DNA from: Argyresthia goedartella
Lineage: Eukaryota; Arthropoda; Insecta; Lepidoptera; Argyresthiidae
Assembly: GCA_949825045.1 (NCBI GenBank)
Contig: OX463820.1
Span: 13,590,501 to 13,654,500 of the forward strand
Direction: 5' to 3'
Length of the DNA: 64,000 nt
Position numbers and translations under genes: made by a program. Below the pieces are notes generated by a model. It searched no databases, had not been told where the DNA came from, and worked only from the letters and a program-made list of their open reading frames with translations. This document shows positions 21,264-31,683 of this stretch, one piece after another. Numbering within the stretch: the first letter of the stretch is position 1; the number at the start of each line of letters is the position of its first letter.

Positions 21264-22901
21264 GACCTGATTACCAAGCTTAACGCTAATGGATACTACA
21301 CCGTAGGATACGCCGACGATTTGGTAATCCTCATCACAGGTAAATTTGCGAGCACAGTGTGCAACCTTAAACAAACAGCTCTTCGCATCGTGGAGCGCTG
21401 GTGTTTAGAATATGACCTGGCGGTTAACCCAACAAAAACGGAAATGGTCATGTTCACTAACAATAGGGCTCTTGGCAGGTATACCCTACCTAAGCTGTTT
21501 GGAACGGAACTCCAGCTAGCAACTGAGGTGAAGTACCTGGGCATAACCTTGGACAGCAAGCTCAACTGGAGTAGCCACATTGACAACAAACTAAAGAAGG
21601 CGAGTATTGCTTTCTGGCAGTGTCGGAGAATGGTGGGGAAAAAGTGGGGACTTTCTCCCAACATCATTCTTTGGCTGTACGTAACGGTGATCCGTCCTCT
21701 TGTCTGCTACGGAGCTGTGGTGTGGTGGACCAGGACCAAACTAACCACAATGGTAAGCAAACTCCAAAGCTTCCAAAGGCTGGCCTGCATGGCTATCACA
21801 GGTAGTATGAGAACTACTCCAACAGCAGCAATAGAGGCCATGCTGTGTCTTCCGCCACTCCAGCTGTATATTAAGCAGGAGGCCGCGTCATCTGCGGTGA
21901 GACTCAACACCTTAGGACTTTGGAGGAAAAACAGGACCTCACACACCGCCATCCTAGGGGAAGTTTACAAAAAATTTCCCATCTCTATGGCTTGCAGTGA
22001 CAGAATCCCTAAACAATTTGTTTTTGACAAAAAATACAATATACAGTTATATGAAGACCATCGGGTTGAGGGGCTCGACGTTAAAGAGCTCAGAATTTTT
22101 ACCGATGGTTGAAAAACTGAAGCAGGCACTGGTTCAGGCACCTTCTCGGAGGACCTAAACATCAAGATAGCCATTCCACTGGGTGCCCATAATACTGTCT
22201 TTCAAGCTGAATGCATGGGCATCATCTCGGCCGCTAATGCCATAGCATCGAGAAAGGTAAGAGATTCCTCCATTCGAATACTCTCGGATAGCATGGCCGT
22301 CCTACAAGCCCTAAATAGCAACACTATTAACTCAGGGCTAATCTACGAGTGTCACAAACGACTAATGGAGGTATGTCAACATAACCGCGTAATCCTTCAA
22401 TGGATAAAAGGACACAGCGGATCAAGAGGTAACGATGCAGCGGATGAGTTGGCGCGTAAAGGATCTAGCTTGACAGCGTATGGTCCCGAACCTATCATGC
22501 CTCTTCCCTTCAAGATGGTACGCTCATTTCTGAGAGAGTCGACCAGGAATGATCATGCCACTCTTTGGACAAACCATGAGGAGTGCAGGCAGGCTAAGCT
22601 GGCCTTGCCGTCCCCTAGCGCTAGGCTGGCTAAGACCTTGCTTCGACTTAGTAGGCCGCGCATGCGACTGGTAACTGCAGCACTTACTGGCCATGGTTTT
22701 TTTAATAAACATCTATATGTCCTAGGTGTTACCGACTGCCTGCTTGGAGGCAGAAGAAACGGCTGCTCACGTCCTCATGGAGTGCACAGGAGTAGCGGAC
22801 TACAGGGCTAAACACCTCGGTCAATCGAGGGACCTTCCAGGGATAGTCGGTAACGTAAAGGGCCTGCTGGCGTTCCTGGAGGAGTTGGGTTGGCTCGAAT
22901 G
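21264..22901 (+). pseudogene. LINE ORF2, 3' part: RT core, RNase H, zinc motif
   Basis: Continues ORF2 in register after the BEL insertion and its 5-bp duplication. Motif C is GYADDLVIL near 21,305. RT thumb and connection run to about 22,080 (KYLGITLDSKLNW, VCYGAVVWW). RNase H follows (IFTDG, AECMGI, LSDSMAVLQAL, WIKGHSGSRGNDAADELA). A TGA at 22,110-22,112 sits inside the first RNase H motif. Near 22,735 a small deletion shifts the frame and damages a C-terminal Cys/His motif (CLEAEETAAHVLMEC in the shifted frame). The frame ends GWLE at 22,901. So ORF2 has at least one nonsense and one frameshift besides the insertion. Confidence 0.86.
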
Positions 22902-23005
22902 ATGTCGCATTCCCACCCACACGCAAAATAGGCGCTTTCATCGTCGAGTTGCGGAAACCAGCCCGTGTTACAATTGACAATTGACAAATTGACATCCTTG
23001 ATTTT

Positions 23006-23123
23006 CAGTGCTAAACTAGTGACGTATATCCGGTCCGTCCGTTCCCGCCCGGATGTTTGGTTAAGCCGCGTGGTACCTTGTTTGCGCGCGCGCCCCACCA
23101 CACCACTGAGGCAGTTCGGATTG
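23006..23123 (+). repeat. DIRS left inverted repeat, inner 118 bp
   Basis: Reverse-complement match to 27,673-27,790, including GTGACGTATATCCGGTCCGT, CCGCGTGGTACCTTG and GCGCGCGCCCCACCACACCA. It follows directly after the second copy of the LINE target duplication. Confidence 0.88.
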
Positions 23124-23316
23124 GCGTCTTGATTTTCGCACGGCACAGTCGCTGCTCAGCTCCTGAGTACGGCCTGCCGAAAATCTATACATCGTGACGT
23201 GAGAACTTCTTTTGCATATTATAACCAACTGTTCGTTAAAGAATTTCTTAGAATTTTCTGATTTATTGCAGGCAAATAAAAAATTCCTAACGGTGTGACC
23301 GTTCGTTTGTGTAAAA

Positions 23317-24060
23317 TGAAGCAAGAAACCCTGGAGGTTCCGTCCAGTGTGGAGCACGTGGCGGCGCGTAAGGATAAAGGCAAAAAAAGGCGGAAACCGG
23401 TGAGCTCTTCGGACTCCGACAATTCTAGTTCGTCCTCGTCGAGTTTTTCGGAAAGCGACGATCGCAGGAAGCGGTACCGACGGCGCAAACGCATCAAGGA
23501 ACGTAAGTTCGATCTTCTTTTTAACGAGATTAAAGATCTTAAAAGCCAACTTGCTGCTACAACACACAGGAATTTCACGAATATGATTGTGAACCACGGC
23601 ATGACTTGATTGACCCTAATGTTAGTGGAGACCTCTACGAAGGTCACGTTGAGGAGTCCGAGCCCGCCAACATTGACTCGGCTTTTGAGGTCGATCTTAA
23701 CATTTTTACTGGTACAAAAACCAAGGAGTCCGCTGTACCGCAGGCGTCTCCCGAACTAACACAACAATTAAAAGAATTGCAGCGATTCAATAGCCAGGAC
23801 TGGATTAACGTCATCTATTTGAAGCCGACAAATTTAATGCTTTATTGGAAAAAGCGGGTGGAGTTAAAAATGTGTTTTGGGTGGAAGGAAAGTCTCGCTA
23901 CAATACTGCGCCACAGTACGAGCCTTCCACTTCTACCCGCAGTCAGACGCAGAAACAGACCGCAACTTAAAACAATCGCGCGCAATATCATAATCAAAGC
24001 CAGTATCATACTTCGGCCCGAGGCAGGATAAATAATAATTCGTTTCGCGGGCGAGGCGCG
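23317..24060 (+). pseudogene. DIRS gag-like protein (broken)
   Basis: The first frame starts MKQETLEVPSSVEHVAARKD at 23,317 and has a serine-rich acidic stretch (SSSDSDNSSSSSSSFSES) followed by basic residues (RRKRYRRRKRIKERK). After a stop at 23,607 a second frame continues (VEESEPANIDSAFEVDLNIF, LTQQLKELQRFNSQDWINV). This Ser-rich then basic layout is usual for DIRS gag, which packages the RNA. The frame decays further before the RT at 24.1 kb. It is identified mainly by position. Confidence 0.6.
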
Positions 24061-24074
24061 GGGTTCACGCGGCC

Positions 24075-26071
24075 GTGGTCTACCCGACAGGTCAGGAAGG
24101 GATTTTCAACCCAGACGTTCTCCCTCATCCCACCGGGATAGGAGACACCAAACCCATAAACGAAAATATTGACTATGCCATGCACATGCATGCAAAATTT
24201 CACGCCGGACAACTCCGCATGTACTACGATCGTTGGAAACAGTTGGGAGCTCCCACTTACATTCTAAAAATTATACAAGGATGCCGCATTCCTTTTGTGT
24301 TGAAACCACCATTGCGCATTCCAAACAGTCGCAGTGTGAAAACACCAGAATCAGAACAAATGTCGAAAATAATGAAAAACATGATCTCGCAGGGTGTGCT
24401 AGAAAAGGTGCGCCCACCGCCCAGCTTTATTTCCCCGATATTCCTGCGCCCCAAGAGCGACGGCACATGGAAGCCCATATTCAACTTAAAAAATCTGAAC
24501 CAATACGTCAACACTCGACTTTTCAGACTAATAAATGTTCATCGGGTAACGGATTTTCTACAACCAAAGGATTGGTTGGCCAAAGTGGACATTCACCAGG
24601 CATACTTCCATGTCCCTGTATTCGAAGACCACAGAAGGTTTCTCCGCCTTCTGTACGGCGACAAAAACCCACAAATACTGGAAATGACATGCCTACCCTT
24701 CGGCCTTTGTTCAGCACCGAGAATATTCGCCTCAATTACCATCTGGATAGCACAATACCTCCGCGATCACGGTATCCGGATCATCGTGTATCTCGACGAT
24801 TTTATGCTGGCTCATCAAAACAAAGCCACTCTTATAAATCAAGTGTCGTTGACACTGAACACGCTCGCCCACCTAGGCTGGCAAGTGAATACAGATAAAT
24901 CTGTTTGCAACCCACAGAAGGCAGTGGAATACCTGGTAATTGTGTGGAACACATGGCAGAACGCGAAATACATTCCTCAGAGGTTAGTAGCAAAAATACA
25001 TTGCACGGTATCCAAAATCTTGACAACACGGACAATGTCCGTCAAATAGTTACAAGGTCTCATTGGCCTGCTGAACTTTGCTAGTTTTGATGACCGAGGG
25101 GTCGTCTAAATTACCGGTATTTACAGTTACAGGCCAACAAGGCCTTGAAACTAAAGATGACCAAAACCTTTCCTCTAGTTGCGAAAGCCCTAGTCGAGTC
25201 AGAATGGGGGCAGTTGAATTGTCAGAAGAGTATTGTCTCTACTTCATGTCCCACTATCGTCTCATTACCTAACAACAGATGCCAGCGACATCGGCTGGGG
25301 GGGCCAAATTAAACGAAATCTCAATAACAGGTTTATGGCTACCCTCACAGCAGAACCTTCATTGCAACTACAAGGCGATGTTGGCCATATTAAATGTTTT
25401 ACGCCATCATTGTCAGCTCCTGAGCTCACAGTCGCTGCTAATACAGTGCGACAACAAAACTGTCGTCTCTTATCTAAGAAAAGAGGGAGGGGCGAAATCT
25501 ATAGCCCTTACGGAGCTGGCAATGAAAGTGCTACAAGTACTGGACCAAAACAACATTCACATGTCCATCTATCACATAGCAGGGAACTACAACTGCGAAG
25601 CAGACCATTTATCACGTCTCAAAGACCCACCAGAATGGCATATCCTGTCAAACATAACAAATTGTCGTGTTTGCCAAGTGGGGAACCCCCGTAATCGATC
25701 TTTTTGCTTCCAGGAGAGCTCATGTGGTTCCAACGTACTGTACACTGGACAGAACCGACAACCAGGCGAGCATGTACGATGCTCTAGGCAGCAAGTGGGA
25801 TTTCAAGTTGGCATGGCTGTTCCCGCCGCCTAATCTCATTCCCAGAGTATTGACGCACTTAAACAATGCACTAGGTGTGTACCTGATCATAGCCCCGAGA
25901 TGGCACAAAGTTTACTGGAGACCAGACCTGAATAGCCGCGCATTGTCACCCCTATTCACGATAAGGAACCTGTCGCAGGTCCTAGTCGATGTAACGACGG
26001 GACGTCCGCCCCCCAACATATCGGAGATGACGCTGGAGATATGGAGATGTGGGGTTGGCTGGAACACCTAA
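24075..26071 (+). pseudogene. DIRS reverse transcriptase, RNase H and methyltransferase-like region
   Basis: The RT (24,250-25,049) has PIFLRPKSDGTWKPIFNLKN, AKVDIHQAYFHVPV (motif A Asp), MTCLPFGLCSAPRIF (motif B) and IVYLDDFMLA (motif C, YLDD at about 24,787). A stop at 25,047 and frame changes follow. RNase H: LTTDASDIGWGGQ at 25,265, then LIQCDNKTVVSYLRKEGG and HIAGNYNCEADHLSR. From 25,667: WGTPVIDLFASRRAHVVPTY and LAWLFPPPNLIPRVL, the region after RNase H that in DIRS elements is described as related to adenine methyltransferases. RT and RNase H make the cDNA. About three frame breaks make it non-functional, but the active-site residues are kept. Confidence 0.86.
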
Positions 26072-26097
26072 GTGACTGAAGCGAGGAACAAAAAGCT

Positions 26098-27024
26098 TTG
26101 CTCCGTTCGAGCTGGCGTGAATCCACTCTTAGAACGTATCAACCAGCTTGGACCCGTTGGCAAAACTGGGCCATAACTCACAAGGTACGTACACATAAAC
26201 CTACAGGCTCAGACCTGGCCCGATTTTTCACTGATCTACATCAAAAGGAAGGCCTTTCATACAGCACTATCCTTGTTCATAAATCTGTAGTGTCTACTCT
26301 TTGTGATCCCAGTGAAAGTAATAAGCTAAGCTCACATACACTTGTAAAACAAGTCCTAAAGTCCATTGGGTTAGCTAAGCCTAAACCTATCAAAGCCCCC
26401 ATCTGGGATATAGACACCCTTGTAAACTATCTTTCTAAAAGAACCTGCAATTCATCAAGTTTATTTGCCACCTCTTAAAGAGCGGCTGCTTTACTCCTAC
26501 TATGCTCGGGTAGACGTGTACACGATTTAACTTTACTTACCGTTACTCAGGAACACTGTATTATTTCAGATGACAGCATAATCTTATGGCCATCTTTTGG
26601 CTCCAAAACTGACTCCATTACCCATCAACAATCGGGATGGAAGCTAAATAAGAATAAGGACAAGTCACTGGATCCTATCTACTGGATACGCCGCCTCATT
26701 GAGTTGGGGAAACCTAGGCGAATTGCTGCTAAGTGCGATAATCTGTTTGTGAGTACTACAGGCGACCCCAAAGCTGCTACACGTACAATCATAGGGGGCT
26801 GGCTGAAGAAACTACTTCAAAATGCAAACATCAATGCTACGCCTGGCAGTTTCAGATCAGCTGTTGCATCCAAAAACTGGATCGAACCCTTTCCCATTGA
26901 TGACATGCTATCCCGAGGTAACTGGAAGTCTGCTAAAACCTTCCAATTTTTTTATCAAAGAGAAGTAAAATCTGGAGATAGAAGAGAGTCATTGATTACG
27001 AACCTATTCTCCCCTGTCAAGTAA
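26098..27024 (+). pseudogene. DIRS tyrosine recombinase with one stop codon
   Basis: One frame from 26,098 to 27,024 (about 308 codons) with a single TAA at 26,476-26,478. The N-terminal DNA-binding half has SSWRESTLRTYQPAWTRWQN. The catalytic half has CSGRRVHDLTLL (first Arg, about 26,505), TPGSFRSAVASKNW (second Arg box) and RGNWKSAKTFQFFYQRE with the nucleophilic Tyr near 26,958. The usual His-Trp pair before the Tyr reads Asn-Trp here. The enzyme inserts circular cDNA by strand exchange without a target duplication (family knowledge). It lies downstream of RT-RNase H as normal for DIRS. Confidence 0.86.
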
Positions 27025-27506
27025 TTAAGACAATTATGTATACTTACACTTACACTGACAATTATGTATGTATACTTTATTCCAAAGTTTGATTTATATT
27101 TGCTTATTTTAGTAATACCTACCTAATTTATTTACTGGTTTGGTACCATTTCTACGCAGGTTCTATCAAGATGAATAATAATACCTGTTTATATGTTACA
27201 AGTTAATTTTATTTCCTTAAACCACACTAATCACCTCATCTTAACAGAAAGCAATACAGAACAGATACAATAATGTCATAAGTCATAGTACCTAACCTAC
27301 ATACAGTACATGTAAACTTTAGGTTTCTTCCTAAGGGATCATCGATCAGTCCGAATAAATTATAGATAGATACTTACTTGTTTATCACAATACCTGAATC
27401 ATTCATAATTTCTGTATGTCACAACATAAACATACCTACTTTTATTTAAATATGTATGTTTACGAATCACATTAGCGTCCACCAACACCAGGCGATATCA
27501 AACACG

Positions 27507-27615
27507 TCTCTCATGTTTTTAATTAAGCCCTGAATATCGGTCAAGATATTTAATAGAGACGTTTTACCTGAAAATAAAACGTTTATTAAATACTTACCAT
27601 ATTCAGGGCCTAATA
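27507..27615 (+). repeat. DIRS internal complementary region
   Basis: The left half (27,507 to about 27,550, TCATGTTTTTAATTAAGCCC) is the reverse complement of the element's left end. The right half (about 27,551-27,615, GAGACGTTTTACCTGAAAAT) is the reverse complement of the right end. The junction places the two outer ends next to each other, the template DIRS elements use for circle formation. Confidence 0.85.
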
Positions 27616-27672
27616 TTTTTTAAATCTGCCTGGTGGACATGAGAGATCCAATGAAGCTAAATTCGAATTCAA

Positions 27673-27833
27673 CAATCCGAACTGCCTCGGTGGTGTGGTG
27701 GGGCGCGCGCGCATCAAGGTACCACGCGGCTTAACCGAACATCCGGGCGGGAATGGACGGACCGGATATACGTCACTGTTTAGCACTGAAAATCAAGGAT
27801 GTCTTCTCATGTTTTTAATCAGGCCCTGAATAT
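27673..27833 (-). repeat. DIRS right inverted terminal repeat
   Basis: 161 bp complementary to the split left repeat (11,955-11,999 plus 23,006-23,123), with a few mismatches. The outer non-repeated extension runs to about 27,888 and is matched by the internal complementary region. Confidence 0.87.
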
Positions 27834-27888
27834 GGTAAGTATTTATAAACGTTTTATTTTCACCTGAAAATAAAACGTCTCTATTAAA

Positions 27889-28701
27889 CTGGAAAACACT
27901 ATTACTTTAAAAACTTACATGAAAAGCACAGACATAACCTTTATATTAGAAGTACCCTTGGTTGACAACAATACCTACAATTATTTTAAACTCTATCCCT
28001 TACCTATCTTCCATGAACCTGAAAATAAAACCCTTGTAATCATCCCTAAATATCCTTACCTATTGGCAAGAGGTCCCACATACTTATCCATCGTGAAACA
28101 ATCCAGATGCAAAGCTGAAGAACAGTTCCTATGCACCAATGAAAACCGAGTCATCTATCCCAAGGAAACCTGCATAGACCAGCTCATGAAATTTGGTACC
28201 AACCTAACTCACTGTCTTCAAGTCCCAATACAAATAGAAGCCACCAAAGTGCAGCAAATTGGACCTAACAGCTGGATCCTGTATGCAAGAAACAAAGCAA
28301 TCCTGACGAGGAGATGCAACACTGACGTCACACGGCAACCAATAACTGGTACATACATATTGTCTATAGACGAACCATGTGAAGTATATATAGATGAAAT
28401 CCAATTACATCGTGCACGGTCCTTTATAGACAGAATGAGCTACGCGAGGGTTCCAATCATCATGTTACCAGACCTGAAGCGTCAGGACACCTCCAGCGGA
28501 CCTGCAGTCGACATGGAAGACGTAAACCTGGATGATATGAATTACCTTTCCCGAGTAGTGAAACAGAATAACGCTTTTAGTGACAGTGAAAATCACAGTG
28601 TAGTGTATGTGAATAGAGTTAGCCTTGCTACTATTGTTTTATATGTGCTCTTGTTTTTGACTATTCTGTGTCTAGCTATAATTTACCTTAAGAAAGATTG
28701 A
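27889..28701 (+). pseudogene. Errantivirus envelope glycoprotein, C-terminal part with membrane anchor
   Basis: An open frame whose reading starts upstream of the Met at 27,919 and ends at 28,701. It is Cys-containing ectodomain sequence with conserved-looking Pro/Tyr-rich blocks (KLYPLPIFHEP, IPKYPYLLARGP), then six cysteines, and a C-terminal hydrophobic segment of about 22 residues (LATIVLYVLLFLTILCLAII) followed by a short YLKKD tail. This is the membrane-anchored end of an errantivirus env, separated from its first half (ending 11,752) by the DIRS nest. This part has no internal stop, unlike the first half. No start of its own is expected. Confidence 0.78.
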
Positions 28702-28766
28702 CTCCAGAGATTTTGGCCGAATCACGCTGATCATCATCGTAACTGTTCATCAGGTGATTTTGCTCT

Positions 28767-28790
28767 TAAGGAGGGAGGAGTTATATTCTC
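28767..28790 (+). other. Errantivirus polypurine tract and 3' LTR start
   Basis: A purine run AAGGAGGGAGG ends at 28,778 and is followed by AGTTATATTC. Gypsy/errantivirus LTRs typically begin AGTTA next to such a tract. It lies 65 bases after the env stop, the expected place. The LTR end is not identified, and no matching 5' LTR is in the window. Confidence 0.6.
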
Positions 28791-29635
28791 CTCTCGACCT
28801 GAAGTGCTGACTGTCAACGCTTCATCAGCACTTATCTCATAGGTACAGATGGGTTCCTAGTAAGCATTCCTGCCCATCTTTGATACTTTGTTGGTACAAG
28901 AGTGACTTCCAAGAGTTGAGACGTCACCTTGAGTACTGTAGATTCTATTGTGGACATTTATGGGCAAAAAACATAAAATTTGCCTTAATTGTTGTGTCAT
29001 TATTTTTTATTTTCCGGCCAGCAGAGCAGAGAAAGGGTTAAGGTAATAACACTATTTCCTTTGGTGCCAAATTAAGAGGTCTGTATTGTGTGAACTAATA
29101 ATTATGACATAATATCGCATTTGTAATTATAAATAGGGTAAAAGCTCCTATTATCGAATAGCACAATGTCTCGTAAACTTGGCACAAAATCCTCAGTATC
29201 TATAGATCTACTCCATTTAAATGCATAATTTTTATGGCAAAATATACTCTATTAGAATATAGATGTACCACATTTTGTTGCGATCACTATTCATTGAACC
29301 TGTCATTAGTATGCGGCAAATCAACCGGTACGGACTAGCTTGCAGAGCTTTTGTGGCACTTACCCACCAAATTTCGTTATGTTGTAGTCTTTTGAATGCA
29401 TCAGAAGATGGACTTATGTAGGTGGTCTGCTTCCTGGCAGCCCGTTGAGCCGTGGGACAAAGACAATTAGTCGTCTGGACTCGAATCGTACAGACGTGTT
29501 TAAGTTAGTCTAAGTTAGTTGTCTGTCTCTCAAAATCGAGCAGTCATTTTAAGTAATATTAAGCTTTTCCAATAAAAAGTTGTTTTTAAAAAGCTTTTCC
29601 CTCTACGCGAAAACTTGTCTAGATTGATATTTTTG
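28791..29635. other. Errantivirus LTR remainder and unassigned sequence
   Basis: No supported gene. The first few hundred bases should be the rest of the 3' LTR. A polyadenylation-like AATAAA is at 29,571. The remaining AT-rich sequence matches nothing else I can see in the window. Confidence 0.4.
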
Positions 29636-29990
29636 TACAGGAGTATGGTCACAAAATACTACGACTGCCGCCATATCATTCTGACCTGAATCCGATAGAA
29701 ATTATATGGGGCATAGTAAAAGGAATGGTTGCCACAAAGAATGTTGATTTAGATAATATCACGTTCCTGCAGCTTGTACAAAACTGTTTTGAGGATATAT
29801 AACTGCTGATATATGGAATAATTGCTGTGAGCATACAAAAAAACTAGAAGAGGAATATAGGACAACTTATTATAAATGTTGGCGGCAGTGATAGTGAAAA
29901 ATCCAGTCTTACCACCGACAATCTGGTCATAAAGATCATGAAATGTCATATGAATCTGTTGAATGTTTAGATTCTGAATGTGAATAATGA
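29636..29990 (+). pseudogene. IS630-Tc1-mariner-type transposase, C-terminal remnant
   Basis: Starts with EYGHKILRLPPYHSDLNPIE, which matches the region around the catalytic Glu of the transposase at 49.8-50.8 kb (YGHSVLRLPPYHPDFNPIE). It continues IWGIVKGMVATKNVDLDNIT and ends in a decayed tail of the same layout (a CEHT/EEYR-like stretch, an acidic GGSDSE segment). Frame breaks occur near 29,800. The N-terminal and middle parts are absent at this site. Confidence 0.7.
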
Positions 29991-30504
29991 AAAAAATTAA
30001 TACATAATCAAAATTGTTTTATTTTCTATACTTTAACCCGACTACAGGTACAGGTACTTTAGTGGAAGATTATTTCATAATAATAAAAAATAATAGTAGT
30101 TAATGTGACTTCTATAATGAGAGGCTTTATATATATTTTTAGGAACCAGAGGCCGAGATGTTTTTTTTAAAAAGACACGACTGAACCTTAATGTTTATAA
30201 TTTGAACAATAATGAACTGTAATAACAATTATCGAAACGAATAAAATTATCGGACGGTTCGTCAATAATAATGGCGAGGTGTTGATATTTAAAAACCCCC
30301 CACGATATAACATACTATATAATGATTCTAATGTGATCGCAGATTTCGCGATTGCATTACTGTTGAATAGTAAAAAATTATACTTATCATAATTCCTCAT
30401 TAAAAATTATAATAATTTATATATGTATTTTTATAGTTAGTACAAAAAATACAAAGGTCGTTATTTACATTTGAACCTATGACGATGGCTGAGCAAGAGC
30501 GTAG
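29991..30504. other. AT-rich stretch without recognisable feature
   Basis: No coding frame, repeat or terminal signature that I can support. Short A/T runs only. Confidence 0.4.
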
Positions 30505-30683
30505 CGCGTTTTTTTTTTTTGTAGGGTAAAAAAATGGAATTACCCATGCCCAGGAGTCAGACCTCCCTGCTATGTCCGGGTCCCCACATATTGAGCGGGC
30601 ATCAGCTCGTGTGGTATACGGACTAAAAACAACCCCTTTGTGTTTACAGTTGTCTTATTAAGAATTAACTGTGAGCCATGGCC
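30505..30683 (-). repeat. Retroelement 3' end with poly(A), copy 1
   Basis: Reverse-complement match to 62,625-62,812 over about 180 bp. Read on the minus strand it runs from GCCATGGCTCACAG to a poly-A tract (poly-T at about 30,510-30,521 on plus). Both copies begin at the same base and share ACGCGCT after the A tract. Confidence 0.75.
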
Positions 30684-31383
30684 TCGGTATATGCTGAAGG
30701 CTTTCTACCTGCAATTTTCCCTTATGGGCGATATATATGTGTTTATGATGTGCGTAGCGCGTGTTATGCGCTGCGCTTTATATAGGCGCGCTTCCGCCTG
30801 GCCCACGGCTGTCTTCTGGGCGTGCTTCCACCTGGCCCACGGCTGCCTTCTGAAGCCGCTAACGGCCTCTCCTGGCACCCTGGAGTCGCCAACAGGACTC
30901 TCAGGCAAATCAGACATTGAGCAGGGCCCAGATGCACGGTGCAGAGGAGGGACCCGGCTGATCAAAGTCTCGATCACCGCTTGGATCAACTTCTTCATTA
31001 GTCGGATCTGAAATCACACATATGTACGGAACTTTATAAATCACAGTGGTTGCGAGCAGTTTTACCCGTGTTAGTTTGTTAACCCAGATGTTACTAGATT
31101 TTATAATCCTATGAAACAAAATTGATCGTTTTAACGATCGGTAGTAATATCTGTTTCTGTTTTTCTGTCATTATCTGTTTTGTTTAGTTGCCCACAGCCA
31201 CACCATATATGAAGTGAAAATAGATAAGTTGAAGCAAATTCATTTATGGTTTTATTAAAATCACAAACAATTAGCCCCAGATAGACTAAACAGACCAACA
31301 TTCGTGCACCACATCACCAATGAAGACTCCCATGGCAAAAGCGGCCCTTTGCAAATCAGGAAAATTTCCACCGTGACAGAAGG
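30684..31383. other. GC-rich unrecognised block
   Basis: Contains a 37-bp imperfect tandem repeat (CTTCCGCCTGGCCCACGGCTG, then CTTCCACCTGGCCCACGGCTG; 30,789-30,860). The minus strand holds an Arg/Pro-rich open frame (30,998-30,705) that could be LINE ORF1 debris, but no domain is recognisable. Confidence 0.35.
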
Positions 31384-31423
31384 CTCTCAGTTCAGTCTCC
31401 AGCATCGCCATTGAGATCGCTGG

Positions 31424-31680
31424 CCCCGGCTCGTAGAAGGTGAAGCGCTGTCTTGCGGCTCATGGGGTTCAAGCACAGCGGCGGCGCTCGGCAGGACAGC
31501 GATACTGGCTCCGGCTCGTAAAAGGTAAAGCGCTGTCTTGCGGCTCATGGGGTACAAGCACAACGGCGGCGCTCGGCAGGACAACAATGCTGGCTCCAGC
31601 TCGTAGAAGGTGAAACGCTGTCTTGCGGCTCATGGGGCACGAGCACAGTGGTGGCGCTCGGTTGGACAGCGATGCTGGCA
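31424..31680. repeat. 85-bp minisatellite, three copies
   Basis: The marker TCGTA-AAGGT starts at 31,431, 31,516 and 31,601, exactly 85 bases apart. Each unit contains GCGCTGTCTTGCGGCTCATG (GCGC is ACGC in one unit) and a GGCGCTCGG-GGACA block. The unit is not a multiple of three, so it is not a coding repeat. It abuts the 3' tail of the LINE at 31,684. Confidence 0.85.
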
Positions 31681-31683
31681 GCA

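Larger units (their letters stand above)
12000..22990 (+). mobile_element. I-superfamily (LOA/R1/I-like) LINE inserted in the DIRS terminal repeat
   Basis: A plus-strand non-LTR retrotransposon with a GC-rich 5' UTR (12,000-12,687), a gag-like ORF1, and ORF2 with endonuclease, RT, RNase H and a C-terminal Cys/His motif. The 3' end is a short tandem tail of AATTGAC units (about 22,970-22,990). It is bounded by the 15-bp duplication GACATCCTTGATTTT at 11,985-11,999 and 22,991-23,005, which proves insertion into the left DIRS repeat. Having both ORF1 and an RNase H after RT is typical of the I superfamily. It is about 6 kb after removing the BEL element inside it, and looks full length. Confidence 0.88.
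11938..27888 (+). mobile_element. DIRS-type tyrosine-recombinase retrotransposon, split by nested elements
   Basis: Encodes gag, RT-RNase H and a tyrosine recombinase (entries below). It has long inverted terminal repeats instead of LTRs. The right repeat is 27,673-27,833. The left is split by the LINE into 11,955-11,999 and 23,006-23,123. An internal complementary region at 27,507-27,615 is complementary to the two outer ends, the arrangement DIRS elements use to close a circle before integration. Without the LINE and BEL the element is about 4.9 kb, normal for DIRS. Outer limits are set by where the complementary region stops matching and are good to a few bases. It sits inside an errantivirus env. 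No target duplication is expected for recombinase-based insertion. Confidence 0.85.

Noticed and set aside
31424..31680. CRISPR-like array or coding repeat
   Set aside because: Head-to-tail 85-bp units with no spacers, not a multiple of three, so neither.
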